Assembly (NCBI RefSeq): GCF_001649575.2
Contig: NC_051433.1
Coordinates: forward strand, 14,567,044-14,631,043
Length of the DNA: 64,000 nucleotides
From: Kryptolebias marmoratus
Lineage: Eukaryota > Chordata > Actinopteri > Cyprinodontiformes > Rivulidae
Direction: 5' to 3'
Part shown: positions 35,216 to 48,944 of the stretch, piece by piece
Numbering within the stretch: the first letter of the stretch is position 1
How the letters are laid out: every line of letters starts with the position of its first letter
Notes under the pieces: generated by a model
Database searches by the model: none
Seen by the model: the letters and a program-made list of their open reading frames with translations, nothing else
What the model was told of the DNA's origin: nothing
Translations under genes and position numbers: made by a program

Positions 35216-37084
35216 CAGGCAAAATGTCAAAATTGTCCATTATTTTGAAAATGCAACAAAAAATAAAAGCTGATTGTGAGTTCACACTTTAAATTGTATA
35301 CACTTCTGATCAAAATAACTTTTTTACGTCTCGTACTTCTTCCAAAAATCTTTCTGTTTCATCACAATACGTACTGTATTTCAACTGGTTGATGACACAT
35401 TCCAGATGACTTTCAGAGTGAAAGTCAACCCCATCTCTGGAAAAGGTGACTGTAGCCTTTTTTTTGTTGGGTACTCAAGGTTTAAGTTGCATTTGTCCTT
35501 ATTGCTGTGCTCTGCAAAGTAATGCCATGGGGTGACTTGGAGTGTAAAAGCACTTTGAGTGGCTAGTAAGACTAGAAAAATGCTATTTAGGTCAATTTAC
35601 TATTTAGATGTCCTTAGACGTCCCTGCTTCCAGCTCTACCATCACCTGTCTTGTATTAGTAATCAGCACACGTTTTTACTAACTAACCACCCTCCTCAGT
35701 ACACATACTCTTCATTTTCTGTAATTCATTTCCAGAGCTTTTGTGTATCCATGTTTTGTTGTGTTGCTCATTATCTTAGTGAAGTTATTAAAGTTCTGTT
35801 TGTTCCTGAGGCTGCAGCTTCAAGTCTACATTTGGGTCTCACTTTTGCTCACTAACGGCGTAAATTAAAAAAATAAATGTTGTATTTGTTGTCAAACTGA
35901 AGAAGCTTTGCTGATCTTTACCTCTTCGCCTTTTTGAAGACTTAAGATGTCCCGGATGCTGTGTTTCTACCAATTTTCTGTCACCTAATGATGAAACATG
36001 TTTGAAATATTTATATATTTAACTTCATTTTAAATTGCCCTGATCCCCATTTGATTTTAGGATGTGTAGTACACCTAAAATGCAGAATCTAGCGGACTTG
36101 TGGAGTCAGGGTTAGGTAAGCATGAGCAGCACAATATATCAAAAGTTTTTTTGTTTGTTTATTTGTTTTTGTCATTGTATTCTTAGTGTGTGCAAAATCC
36201 ATATTGCAATCAAAATCAATATTGCAAAGGACTGCAATAAAGGTTAGCCCATTATATTCTAGGTGTCATATATTCCTTGCAGATATTTGTAGGATCAGAT
36301 ATAATTTCTCTGGGATGATGAGTCCTTTTTCATTTGAGCTTTTTAGGCCCTTTCAAGCAAGTGGTAAACACTCAGTTGTGTGAGAATTCATGCTTCTACA
36401 TTTTTGTGTGTCTCGAAGGGACCAAAGCAAGACAAAACTGTGTTTTTAGTGAAGCTATGGTGACAAGATATTTGACATCTCCCTTTTCTCCCCCTTCTTA
36501 CGTAAGAGGAAACCGGGGCAAGTCCCAGTGGGCCTGTGTGGATCACAGTGTGCGTATGGACCCGGGCAAAACATCACAGCTATTAATCCAGCTGACTGAT
36601 ACTGCCACATAACTAGTGAAGCATATTTTACTAATTTAATACATTTAACAATATAAAATGACTTTAAAAATTCAATCCCAATCCATTTTTTTTCTTCTGC
36701 TAAATCTTGAGTTGGGAATTGTTGAAATCTTTTCAAAGTTGTCATTTCCTCTTTTATGGCAAAGCATTATTGTCCAAAAGCAGTTTAATGGGTTCAAACT
36801 ATTAGAAGAGCACCAGCAGCATAATGTTTCACAGCTGAAGTAAGGCTCTTATGTTGGTATGCAGTATTTTCATTTTCTCCAAACATAACACTTTTCATTT
36901 AAACAAAAAGTCTATTTTGGCTCCATCTTTTTAAAAAACCATCCTAAATTAGCAAACTGCAGATGTGCTGGCCATGCTGTCCAGTGGAGAATATCTGACA
37001 TTTAAAGCCTGTAAAGAGACAACCCAACTCAAAAACACCACTCTGTAGACTGCATTAGAATATTGTTTCTTTATTTTTCAGGGG

Positions 37085-37086
<2 letters not shown>

Positions 37087-37142
<56 letters not shown>
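37087..37142. repeat. (TA)28 microsatellite
   Basis: An uninterrupted 56-bp TA tract. Perfect tracts of this length are usually polymorphic and can extrude as cruciforms. Confidence 0.95.
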
Positions 37143-37145
<3 letters not shown>

Positions 37146-40100
37146 TTTCCACTGAGATTTTCAGCAGACATTTGTATGAGCTCACTGACACAGGATACTT
37201 GGAAATGAGGGTGTGAAATGTTTTGAGAGCCTTATGAAGAAAGTAAATGCAAATTCTTGAAGGTTCTTTCTGCAAGTAACGTTCCTCCTTGGGTATAATT
37301 AAGCTATTCTTGCTCTGAGCAAATGCCTTCTGGCAAAGGCTCTAATTTACTTGTCCTTCTTTCTTTCACCCAGACTAAAATTATCCTTAGTCCCCCCTCC
37401 ATGATGCTATCTTTTTAAAGGTATGTGTGAACGGGGGTGGGTTTGGTTGGTAGTCAAAAGATTCCCTGGCTTCTCATCTGACTCATTTTATTATTTCATC
37501 TCATTGTGGCTCCTGTTGGCAGACTTACCTCCTCACTTGATATGTTTGCACAGGCATTGCCACCTCCGTGTCCCTCTCAGGACATGTTAAATGGACATGC
37601 TGTTCACTGGGAGTTTGGGTTGGCATTTGCTGCCACTCTCTTCCCTGGCAGTTCTCTTCGTCTGCAGCCACTCCGTTCTCATCCATTCTATGCTCCCTGT
37701 TTAGAGGGCCAAATGTCCATTGCTGCCTGTCAAATAGCTTCACATCCACTGCTTCCTCCATTTTATTCCTTCTCTTCATTGTTCTTTCTGTCCACTTTTT
37801 GGTCTGATCCCTTTCTTGATCTCTGGGATTTACTGCTGGGAGTGGTGGGTGGTGGGCTTGTGGAGTCAGGGTTATGCAACCCTGGGATTATTCCACAGGA
37901 TAAATTGAGTCAGACAGGCTGAATCAGCAGTACACACAACACATGTTCAGAGGAAGGAACAGACACCGTTTTTATGTTAAAAGAATAACAACGATAAAGA
38001 GATACAGCATGGGTATGTGCAGCCTTTGAAGATCTGTTTCATTTTTTGCTTTGGTTGCTTCCCAGAGTTTTTTGCACACAAGGACAGATGACTGGAACCC
38101 GCTGCAGCAGCCAGCTCTGGCCCAAATCCCAGAACCCTCAGGATTCCCATAAAATCCACCCTGTCGGTAAGGCTCACCAGGTCTAGTGTCCTTTGGCATC
38201 AGAAAGTGACAGAAAAAGGGCAGCAAATGATTCAGAGAGCAAGGGCTGGTGTTCCTCTCACACACATCTGCGCCGGTTAGTGTTACCCTGGATAAAGCTT
38301 AAGTCAGACCTCAGTGATTGATGTTTGATCAGCCTAATGCCAGATGTCCATTTATCTGTTGATCAGCGCAGTCACATCAAACCAATTGCCCCTCATAATT
38401 AAAGCCTGGACACAGCGCCAAGTAATTACACTAATGTCTCCAGCCTTAATTTTGAGTTAGTTTTTACTGACAAATTAAAGGAAAAAGCCAAACCCATAAT
38501 GAAGGTTGCTTGCTGTTTGAAGCATTTTATTGACATAATTTAGGTTCACTTTAGAGGGGAAAAAAATCACTACAAAAGAATACAGTCCCTTTTTTCACAT
38601 ACTGAGTTAATATTTAATATTTGAATGCCTTCTGTGCCTGTGAAGTACCACTGCTGTAATAGCTTTGAATTAGTTTGAGCTACTGTGCGTTCTGTAAAAG
38701 TATACAGACGCGGACCAATTTATTTGTACCCTTTTGTTAAAGAACAAAAAGCAACTCAAAGGTCACTGAAACAACTTGAAATTGACAAAAGGGATCAAAA
38801 GAAAAAAATACTGAAAATCAAGTAATGAAAATCAGTCTTTATTTAGTGGGAACAAATGATTAGCATGAGAATATGCAGAGCAGGTGTGAATGATGAACTG
38901 AGGGAAACTACCGATGACTCAAGGAGGAAGCTAAGCGACCAAATAAGGTGAACACATTGAAAATTATTCAAACGACAACACGAGGAAATGATGACGGACC
39001 TAATAACAAAGAACAAAAATGAACTCAACCTATAAAACAAACACAGAAACTCAAAGATCATGACATTTTTCTAATGATCCATCCTGTCACCAGCCACGTG
39101 TTGAACAGGATCAGTAAGCTGAACCAAAATGCTGAGTATCATAACAGGCAGCCGGACCAGTTAATACAGCCGTCACATTCACTTTCACACATGGCTTTCA
39201 CTGTGGTACCAATCATATGCTTAATTGAAAATGTTTGCCCAGTAATAGTGGCAAAACAATGTGACAAACTAAAGGAAAAAAAAGCTTCATGATCCAGCTG
39301 GAAAATTAGAAAGACACTGAGTTAGTACAGTAAATGCAGTATGATTTTGAGTTTTGAGCCAGTCCAAATCACTTCATGAGATACTTTCAAACTAAAAGTT
39401 TAAAGAAGGCAGATGATCTTTTTTAAAGATTTATTTTATTATTAGTGATGTAAAATACCTAAATATTTGCTCTTAAGCATGAGAAAATAGACATTTTTCA
39501 CAATATGTCCTCTTTTAATGCCTGTAGGTGAGTATACATATTATAGCAGAGTAAATTATGTCACGTTCCTCGCAGCACTGGTGATGCAGGGTAATACTTA
39601 CAGCGTAACATCACTCAAACACCTTCCTCTTCCCACTCTCGCCTCCGTTTACGTCATAATTCCCGCACTGATCCAAGTCCAATGGAGCAAAAAACCTGCC
39701 CCGGTCATTTACCCACAAAATGGCCCCAACTGCTGCAATAACCACAGGCGCTCATTGCTGCACAGGCGTCACACTCACAAAATGTCATTAACACATTTCC
39801 AATCACCTCCTCCACGTTCTCAGCAAAGACACTGCAGTGTGTGACTGTGACTCCACTGTTTTCTACAGATAAATTTATCATATCATGCTAACGAAATTGG
39901 TCATCCTGAGCAATCTTCGGTACTCCTGATGAGTAATGCACGTCTTCCAGCTGCACATATTCTGATGCCATATTTGATCTGATTACAGTCCTGTAATTAA
40001 TTTACCTAAAGCCTCAGGAGTGGAAAACACACTTGTCATATTATACAACCTCTTGGCGACTTCAGTTACTAAATAATCCTTTTAAAATAGTACTGTAAAA

Positions 40101-43100
40101 AATGGTTTTGGCTGAAATAATGTGCCATTCAAGCTTTTGTGAAAAGTACAAACCCAGTGAGGAAATATACACACACACAAAAAAAATTCTGTTCTTTTTT
40201 TCAGAAATTGCAGAATTGCAAAATGTAAATGAAGTCAATTAAAACTAAGGTTAAAGAGGACATTGTTTTGTACAATAATGCATTTTACCATAATTAAACA
40301 TGTGTTTTTTATGCTTTATTGAATAGCTTAATTAAACTGTAGTTTTTACATTGAAATTACAAGTAGGGCAAACTTTTAACACCATTACTAGACAACTTAA
40401 ATTTTTTGTGCTGATGCAAATATATTTAGTATTTGTAGCTTCAAATATTGCTATTACATCCATGTTGTATTAGTTGCATGTTCTTTCAAGGAGAAAGTCC
40501 TCTTCAGTATTTTCTGGATGCTCTTGGTCAGTTTCCTCTGCGACAATTTGTCTATCTGGTATTTTTCCACTGAATTCAAAGCTAGAAATGAGGTGATGGA
40601 TCTTTCCTCGCATGTGGCTCTTTTTTTTTGTAATCTGTTTCTAGCATTGCTCACCCTGCCTCCTTCCCTTTCCATCTTCCGTTTTACACCATCACTTCGA
40701 GCCCCGGCACTGCAGCACTCGCTGTGCTTGGAAAATTCCACACTGCAGCAAAGAGAAGGGTGGCGGTGGAGAGCGAGGCGCAGGTGCAGCGAGGAGAGAG
40801 CCAATGAGGGGAGATTGTGCTCGAGAGCAGGAATCGATTACGGGGATTTGTCAATACATAATAGGAGGAAGGAGTCAGGTAGCTCTATGAATGAAGCAAA
40901 TACTGTGAGTGAGACAGGAAAGAGAACCGGAAAGAGAGGGGTGTGTGAGCCTGGATGAATGACCATAAACAATAATGAAACACATATGCAAATTATGGAT
41001 GAAGGCACAATCAAAGGAAAAACTTATAGTTAATGAATAACTCCTGATATTTTTCTCAATGGAATATGAAATATGAGGACACAAGAAAAGAGTTTATAAA
41101 CAATGAAGAGGAAGAAGTGAGATCAGTGATGAGCTGATAGAAAGGAAGAGAAATTGAAATGAAGGGAGCGATAGAGGCATGACTGAGTTAACCTCTACAG
41201 AAATGTGCCTCCATCATCACGTGCCTTTAGAAGAAGCAAAGGAAAATGAAATCACTGCAGTACCTTCAAACTACTGAGCTGGCACCTACTAAAGCTGCAG
41301 CTTTTCACACCAACACTAACACATTTACTCACATTTATGGAACAATAACCATCTATTGACTGATCTGTTTGTTAGCTCACTCATGACAATTAATAGGATT
41401 TAGGCTTAACTTAATCTTTGTATCTTGAAAGGGTTTACTGAACTCAGATAATCAAAAATGAGTTAGAATGACGTGAAAAGTTTAGCATTTTTGTTTCCAT
41501 TCACATTTCATTCAGTGCTCTGTCTGGTTTTAGAAATGTGGGTTTATTCTGTAATAAAAAAAGTGGAAAGCAACTTGGACAGTTTCAACTTAATGAGACA
41601 TTTAATGTCACATTGAAACAGGAATGGGTCACAAAACAGACGTCACAATGTCACAGATCAATCCCCCCGCCCTAATGAGCCGTCCACTGTAGATTGATTC
41701 AAACAACTAACCAAATCCCTCATTGATCAGCAGCGTGCAGTTTGCAGATGGACAGGCAAGTAGGTGGAAAACTGGTGAAGATCACGACACACGAGGAGCG
41801 GATCTGTGCTCCACCAGCTCTCATTTTAGGGCTCATTATGGTCATATTTTTAGACGCTGGCGTTTATAATGAGAGTAAGTCCTGAGTGACACTCATTCTA
41901 CTTTACCACAGTCCTCTTTTAGGCCGGCTTTAATTTGCAAAGAATGACGTGTTCCGTTTGTGCTCCATTTGGAGTCAGCATTTTTAGGTTTGATCAGAAT
42001 ATTAAACTTTGTTAGCAGCCTCTGGATTTATGATCCAGAACATCCACGAGATTCATGTTGTTATGAACTAGTTTAATGTTTGTAAAAAAAATCAATAAAA
42101 AAAAACAAACACAACTAAAACTCATGTTATGTCGCTGATAATTTAGATAATTATCTGAGGAATACATATATTTCAGTAATCGGGTTTATTGTAAAAAATA
42201 TTAGCAAATAAATGCACAGATTCTGTGCTTTACTACAGTCCTAAATTAAACTATTGGTTTGAAGTCGATTTTATGTTCTTTTTTTGTGCATTACAAAAAT
42301 GCAGCTTGCCGTCGACTTTAAAGCATGAATTACTCAATCACATAAACAGCTCAGCTTTCATCAGTTACCATTCATAAAATAATCTTGATATTTAGCTATT
42401 TACAGATAACACTAATAAAAAGAAATGGTAAAAAAAATGCTTACACTTCCCATTCTATGTTGAAATACTTTCCTAAAGTGGTAAGTAACGTGGGGGAAAT
42501 CTAACGCTAATCCCATAAAACTCTGAGAGCCTGGTGTGAAACTGAGAAACCCGCAGTTCTGTATGACACCCCCATACATTTCTCTAAAGCAATTACAGAT
42601 GATGGAGTACCGAAAACTACTTACATTCTTAAAAAGAATTGTACATCCAGGGAATATCCAGTGGCCCTCAGAACACTGAGCTCTTTCCTGTCAGTTCGCT
42701 CATAAACATCCTGGTGTTTAACGAGGCTTTTACTCTTTCTAATTTACAGCAGAATTAGGAGGAGTGGAGTAACACTAAGCTACACATGGTGATGTGAATA
42801 ATTTGATGGTGCAACACAAAGTCAACTCCATTATCTGGACAGTGGATTAAACAGTCATTATGGATGCAACTCTAAAGATATGTTTGTTATTTTTCACTTT
42901 TGTTTCTTGAGAAAGAGAAGAGTCACCATAAACTAAAACGGAATAATATATAAAATAGGCCAAAGTTTAAAATTAAAAGCTGATTAAAGTAATATCTAAA
43001 ATGTTATACTGCAAATAAAAAAACCCTTTCACACTCCATGATAATCCTCTCTGCAACCTACACAATCTTTTAGAACGTGGCTGCAAATTTGAAAAACCTC

Positions 43101-44034
43101 CTTCAAAGCGAAGGCAATTATAACCCCGCTGCACTGTTGCCAAATAGGATTTCCTTGCTATTTTCTACATCCCTAAAGACGCTTTCCTGTGCCCTCACCA
43201 CGCTCCATAATATCAGCAGTACATTCCCATAACAATAATACCATGCACACCCACGACTGCACCACACCTTGGGCCCCTCTGCAAATACAAACTAGAGCAT
43301 TATGCTATGCTATCATAACAGTGATGATGTGCCGGGGTTGTAAACCAGGCATGAAATCAGCATGGCCAGCCCTGCTTCAAACTAACCAAACCAAGCCAAG
43401 CCAATGCAAGCGAGCCACGCATCATGGACATGTTGCTGCAGCTGCCACCACACTGCCCCTTTGGACCTCAGTACCATTACAATGATAAACCACTACGACC
43501 TTGCTACAGAAGATTTGTGCATGCTCAAAAACATTCATGCCCTGTTACACTCTATCACATGTAATGGGGAGTCCACTGCATTCCTAATATGCACCAGAAG
43601 ACCCTGCAAAGATTTTCTGCCAGGTGTTTTTTCATAGGGGGGGGTTGTCGTCTGTTTTGAAAGGACCCCAGGAGCTAAACCTGCACTTACTGTGAGTTCG
43701 AGATTGTTGGGGTATTTCTCACTCTGTTTGAATTCCTTTCTTTGATGACCTTTTACTTTGAGCTTACTGAGACACCCAGACAATGTGAATAAATTTAAAG
43801 AAACAGTTTTTTCATTTCAATTTTTTTTTATAATTGAAGGGATTTTGTGGAGGAACCTTCATGACGGAGTCACACTTACTGCTTCTCAAGTCACGGTTCA
43901 TGCAAGAGTGCATTTCCAAAATAAAAATATCTCTACTTTTGCACTTTGCTGCTTTTGCATAAGACAGTTGTTTACTTTGTCAGTGTTTTTTATTTGAGCA
44001 AGCTGTGAACTTACTTAGACCGACAGGGTGATTG
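37143..44034. other. Intergenic, no gene seen; possible enhancers
   Basis: No supported gene. Candidate frames at 37506-37922 and at 40454-40958 (both strands) lack domains or splice logic. The segment 38280-38470 is rich in homeodomain-like ATTA/TAATTA sites, and 41640-41960 also looks less degenerate than its surroundings. The ACCAATTTATTTGTACCC-type segment near 38712 may be an old transposon end. Confidence 0.45.
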
Positions 44035-44058
44035 GTTTGTTTGTTTGTTTGTTTGTTT
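44035..44058. repeat. (GTTT)n microsatellite
   Basis: About six GTTT units. Confidence 0.9.
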
Positions 44059-44922
44059 TTTGTTAGAACATGTTTTTTTTTATCATCATTTCAATGTTTG
44101 TCTTTCTTTTTTTTGTCATTGTGTTTCTTATTAATTGTTAAGTTTTCATGTGTATTTTCATGTGTTTTCATAGAGTTTAGGAAAAGTTTGGCCTTCTTGC
44201 GTCCTAACCTGTTACCTCTCATGTTGTCTTCCCAACCCATGGTTGAGCCTCTAAATACATAATTACTAGCCATTAAATGCTTAGAACCTGCAACTGTTAA
44301 TATACCATTACATTGTAATTAAAAATGAAAATGTGTGCAGCATGTCTTTTTTTGTCCCTATAACATGCTAGTTTACAAACTAACTTCCAAATCATTTAAA
44401 AAGCAGTAACCTTTGCACGCACAGAACAGAGGTTATTCCATGTCCTGGTTGGTGGTTGTGAAACTGTTTTCTTGTGCGTGTGTAAAGTTGTAACCTCTGC
44501 ACAGCTTGTTCTCCATGTTCACATAATGTCATGTGGTTTAGATCAGTCAGAATGGACTGACTGGGCTGTTACATAATAAAGCATGAGAACAGAAACCTAT
44601 ATTCAGTCTCTCTTCTGACTCAAATGCACAACTGGGCTCATGCTTTTACACAAAGCCATGCTCACTCATGTTCAGGCCACACATACACATCATTGTTTTT
44701 ATGTGCTCATGAGGACAATCAAGCTTCTTATCAAACTTTTAACCATCATAGTCGAATACCTAACTGTAATTCTAACCACTATCCCTAAAACCAGGTCATT
44801 ACTCTCAGAAATCACTTTATATCTTCACAGACTATAAATTTGTTCCTGCATCTTCAGGACTACTTTATGAGTTGGGGTTCTGTCAGATATTGGACCTCAG
44901 TATTATACAATAACAGGCACAT

Positions 44923-44958
<36 letters not shown>

Positions 44959-47439
44959 GTGAAGGAACTTGAGAATCCATGACATCTGCAGACTGCAAAC
45001 AAAACACACCCACGATGTACTGCCAAGCGGAGGAGGAGTCTTGATTCTGACTTTGAACAGATGATGTTTACCCCGGTTTTCCTAGAAAAAGAGATATAAT
45101 GTATCCCAAAGTGCCAACAGTCATGAGGAAACCACTTCACACAACCGTGAGGCTCCAGGTTCATGAACTTTGCTCCACTAAGAGTTAAATTGAATTTTTC
45201 ACCACACCTCAAAAAGTATCTCATACCTTTTGTTTTTTTGCGCACAATCCTTAACTATTCACATTTTTTTCCCTCCATTTGATTCAACACATTGTCTTAA
45301 GGGATTCTAAAACAAACAAACAAAAAAAAAAAATATGGCTCTGAGGAATGAAGCCCCACTGAAGGAAACAGGAAATGCCCCAGCAATAAATTCTGCAAAG
45401 GTTTTTGGTAAAGCTCTGCTATACTTCACGTTAAAGCTGCAACCATTTCCATGTGGCCGAATGAACTGCAGTTTCTTGGAAGCCCTGGCTCGAAGTCTCC
45501 TCGCATGTTCGTGTGAGGCCCAGGCTTCAGCGAGCACAAGCATGAGCTTGGACAAAGCACACATTTGGTGTGGGGGCATGCATGTGTCTGTGCATGAAAA
45601 TCAAAATACTAGGGTTCCAGATCTTGGCAGTCCTCAGTGCCACGTGACGTCCTGTTCAACACGTGTTGAGAAAAAGGAGGGGTTTTGTTAAACACATTTT
45701 TGTTTTGGTTTTTTTTGTGCACTTTCTTGCGATTCATGGGTAATATGGAACTTGTCAATGTACAGTTTGGTAAAAGGAAAACGTATCACTGCATACAATT
45801 GCTCAAGCTTTTTTGTGTTTTTAGAATGTAGCAAACTTGTTTAAGCGTTACATAAAGCTATGGAGGCTGCTTTCATGAAACCAGATCAGGGAGTTTCAGA
45901 TCAAATAAAAGTAACTGTCATAAATTATGGTTATCTGTTCATTTCAAAGTTTGAGAAGCCCAGAGGTAAATTACCAGACTTAAAAATGTTTCTTTCTGAT
46001 CCAAAAAAAATCAAGTTTGGTCTAAAAGTCTGTTGTATTTTTATTATTGCTCTTTACTCCCTGAGCACTCCAGACATGTGAGTCCGCTTTCTGTTTGTAT
46101 TGGTTTGGATCAAAACTTTCTAAATCCAAGAATAGTTTTATGCCAAATATTCTGAAAACTCATTCCTCCATCCATCCATGAAGAGCATAGTGACCACAGT
46201 GGCCTAAATCATGCAGAATTGATTGAAGAATAAATAGGAAAGTTGTTGATTTTCTTTAATTAGGACTGTGTTCTGTATGATTGTGGAGCTTTAATGTGGA
46301 GTTTTTTGGTTTTATAAGTGTGGATGGTTGATGGAATGTTTTAACTGTACACCCTCATTTGATTTATCTGTTCATGTCTGTTTGTGCATTTGTTGCTTTC
46401 AGAAAAGCTCCTAAGTACTGCAGCCTGCGCCTTCCATACATAATTGTGTTGCTGACAGCCAGTTGGACGGTAGAGGCAAACAGAAGGAGTAAGAAAAAGA
46501 AACAGCTTAATTCTGAGAAGAATAATGTCTTCCCTGATGTATTTTTTGTTTTTTGTTTTTCAGTTAAGAAGCATTTTTCCAGCCTTGCTACATTACAAAC
46601 ACTGCAAAAATGTAAAATTTTCAAGCATGCAATCTGATTTAAAAATTTAATTAATCAAAAGTTTCTTGGCTACTTGCAGCAGTTTTATGATCCAAATCTT
46701 GGCAAAACCTTAAACTTTAGTCAAGAAAATGTGGGACGTTTGCACCATAATATTCAGTAACTCCTTACCAGCTTTAATTCTCTTTGGCACAAATGTCCAA
46801 CAGTGACACTTACTACTTTTTGAAATGAACTGGATATGGATGTCAGTCTCGACCAGGGAGAGGTCAGGAAGGAGCCGTCTGTCTGGGTTAGAACCTGATC
46901 GTAGACATTTGGACTTTACCCAAAGGTCACATTCAGACAGCACCTAGCCATTTAAATCCTGGACCAGGGAAGCTGACCTAATTTTGCTGCCAAATTTGAG
47001 GAAAATCAAAGCTTCAGGAGCAAGTATCAAAGCATAACACTTTGCTTTTAGTTGTTTAGTACTAGTCAAGAGTCAAAAGTAAATATGTAAGAAAACAGCC
47101 AGTTTAGAAAGGTGTACATGTGTAAAATATTTGCTATAATATGCAATAGTTGTAAGTTCAATATACTGGAGACTACACAAATTAACACTTTTCTGATATA
47201 ACTTCATTTCACATATTTTAACCCCTATCAACATACATTAATGCATTAACTTTGGTTAAATATTTTGGCATTTTATCTTATGTAAAATTAAATACTAACA
47301 GTTCAGTTTTTCTATATTTAAAATATACAACAGACAATGGGAACGCACTGCTAAAAACAGTAAAGCATTTGTGTTATTTTAAATAAATCAAATGTTCATG
47401 TTTACATATTGTTAAATCCATTTCTGGAGGAATGTGCCA
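44059..47439. other. Intergenic, no gene seen
   Basis: Contains one CA microsatellite. The longest frames (44883-45245 on - and 45335-45691 on +) overlap simple sequence or lack any recognisable domain. Confidence 0.5.
44924..44955. repeat. (CA)n microsatellite
   Basis: 16 CA units. Confidence 0.95.
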
Positions 47440-47725
47440 TATTTTGAAGAACATTTTCTCACGTAACTTTACCCAATTGTTGTTCTATTGGACACAAATC
47501 AAAACTTTCAGGGAACAGTTTCCTCTTTTCTGAATTTCTTCTTGCATGTTTAGCAGTATGCTTTCAGATTGTTTTCATCCTGTGGTGCCAATTTTCTTAA
47601 GGCAGGAAGTCATGTCTTCAGCTAATGTTTTGATTTATCTGCAGGCATTCTTGAAGGCATCTATAAATATCTCTCCAACACTCTGTACTTTGAAGCAGCT
47701 CCATACTAACATGATGCTACCTGTT
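47440..47725 (-). pseudogene. Relic of a Tc1-like transposase
   Basis: On the - strand, 47721 down to 47686 reads GSIMLVWSCFKV, matching the GGSIMxWGCFS motif of Tc1 transposases. Further along the same strand, the DNA following the GGCACCACAG stretch reads QDENN, then a stop, then TCKKKFRKE, recalling the QQDNDPKHT... region. Stops and frame changes interrupt it, the catalytic spacing is lost, and no terminal repeats were located. It is an old, dead DDE-type DNA transposon fragment. Confidence 0.65.
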
Positions 47726-48944
47726 TTTGTTGTGTTGATTTTCCATATTCAAATCTGAGTTCTCAAAGCTGTCATTCTTAATTGACTTTGATTGCTTATG
47801 AGAATAACTTGTATACTCCTCAATTTATAAACAATACAAATAATAGGGGTGATAAAATGCTGAATATTTCAACATAAAAGGATGCTGCACAAAGACGTGC
47901 TCACTGTTCTATATTGTATCGACATAGACAGACATGATGGAAATGTTGTGACAGTTTATTGAAGAATTAAACAAAAAACAAAGAGGAAGGGGGAAGGGAA
48001 TTGATTTGCAAAGTTAGAGCAAATCAGAGGGCAAAAGTTACATATGTTTCCTCGTCTAAAAGTGTTAAATGTGCCTTGTTTATGTTTACATACAGGATAA
48101 CTTAAAGTGTAGAAAGTTTATTAAAGCTATGTCACTTAGCTTACTCAATGAAGATTCAACACATGTTGTTGAACACTGATAGAAACAGGCTGTCCTCTTG
48201 ATACTGTTACCATGGTGAGGTGCCAGTGCAGACCAACCATTGATCTGCTGCATGTAGAAACTGGGCCACATACCACTAAGGCAGTCAGAGCCGTCTCGTT
48301 CTTCTTTAAACACAACCGTGAGAGAGATGGACAACACAGTGGACAGCAACAGGAACTGTGACACATCGAATGATCTGTTAGCACATACTCACTAAAATAT
48401 CTGTTTATATTTTCCTATTAGAGTTTGATGTGTGTGTTTACAAGACATTTCGTGTGCTCTAATCTTGACACAGACTAGCTCCTGAACAGACCAAAGGAAA
48501 ACAGTTGAGAACTTTATTTATAGTAGGTCTGGATCTAGCTGGTTCTTGACTGACAGGCTCAAAGTGTAAAGTTGATAACATAATTTTATCTTCAACAGCA
48601 GGCAGCCACTTTAAATGAATTTATGTCAAGGCATGGGGTTATGTGTCCACCATTTTGGAAAGAGCTATACTGATAGGACTTTATATAACTTGTTCAGCTC
48701 ATGCTCAGTTTATGGTGCCTGGTGCACCTGACTCCTCTGGTGTTGATTCGTCCCATGCTGCACCTCTCAGTGTTTGTAGCATGTCACAGAGTGGTGCATT
48801 CAAAAAACAAAGTTGGAGGAAAGAGTGTGCAGAACGGACCGTTTTTTTATGTGCATCTGCATGATCCATCAAAACCTAAGATGGTGAAGTTTTTGCAAAT
48901 GTAACAAAACATTTAAAAACAAATTAAATTAAAGGTATATTATC
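47726..48944. other. Intergenic, no gene seen
   Basis: No supported exon. Two overlapping - strand frames at 48086-48384 have no recognised domain. Confidence 0.5.

Larger units (their letters stand above)
34381..37086. other. Intergenic, no gene seen
   Basis: AT-rich DNA with a poly(A) tract and a possible Tc1-like terminal relic at 35191-35215. Short frames (for example 36334-36612) show no domain. Confidence 0.5.

Noticed and set aside
37506..37922. 138-codon + frame
   Set aside because: No recognised motif; a comparable frame exists on the opposite strand, as expected by chance in a GC-balanced stretch.
40454..40958. 116-codon (-) and 146-codon (+) overlapping frames
   Set aside because: Both occupy the same Arg/Glu-rich GA-type sequence; neither shows a domain or splice signals.
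45335..45691. 118-codon + frame
   Set aside because: It has no recognisable family or exon structure; kept as non-coding in the absence of transcript evidence.
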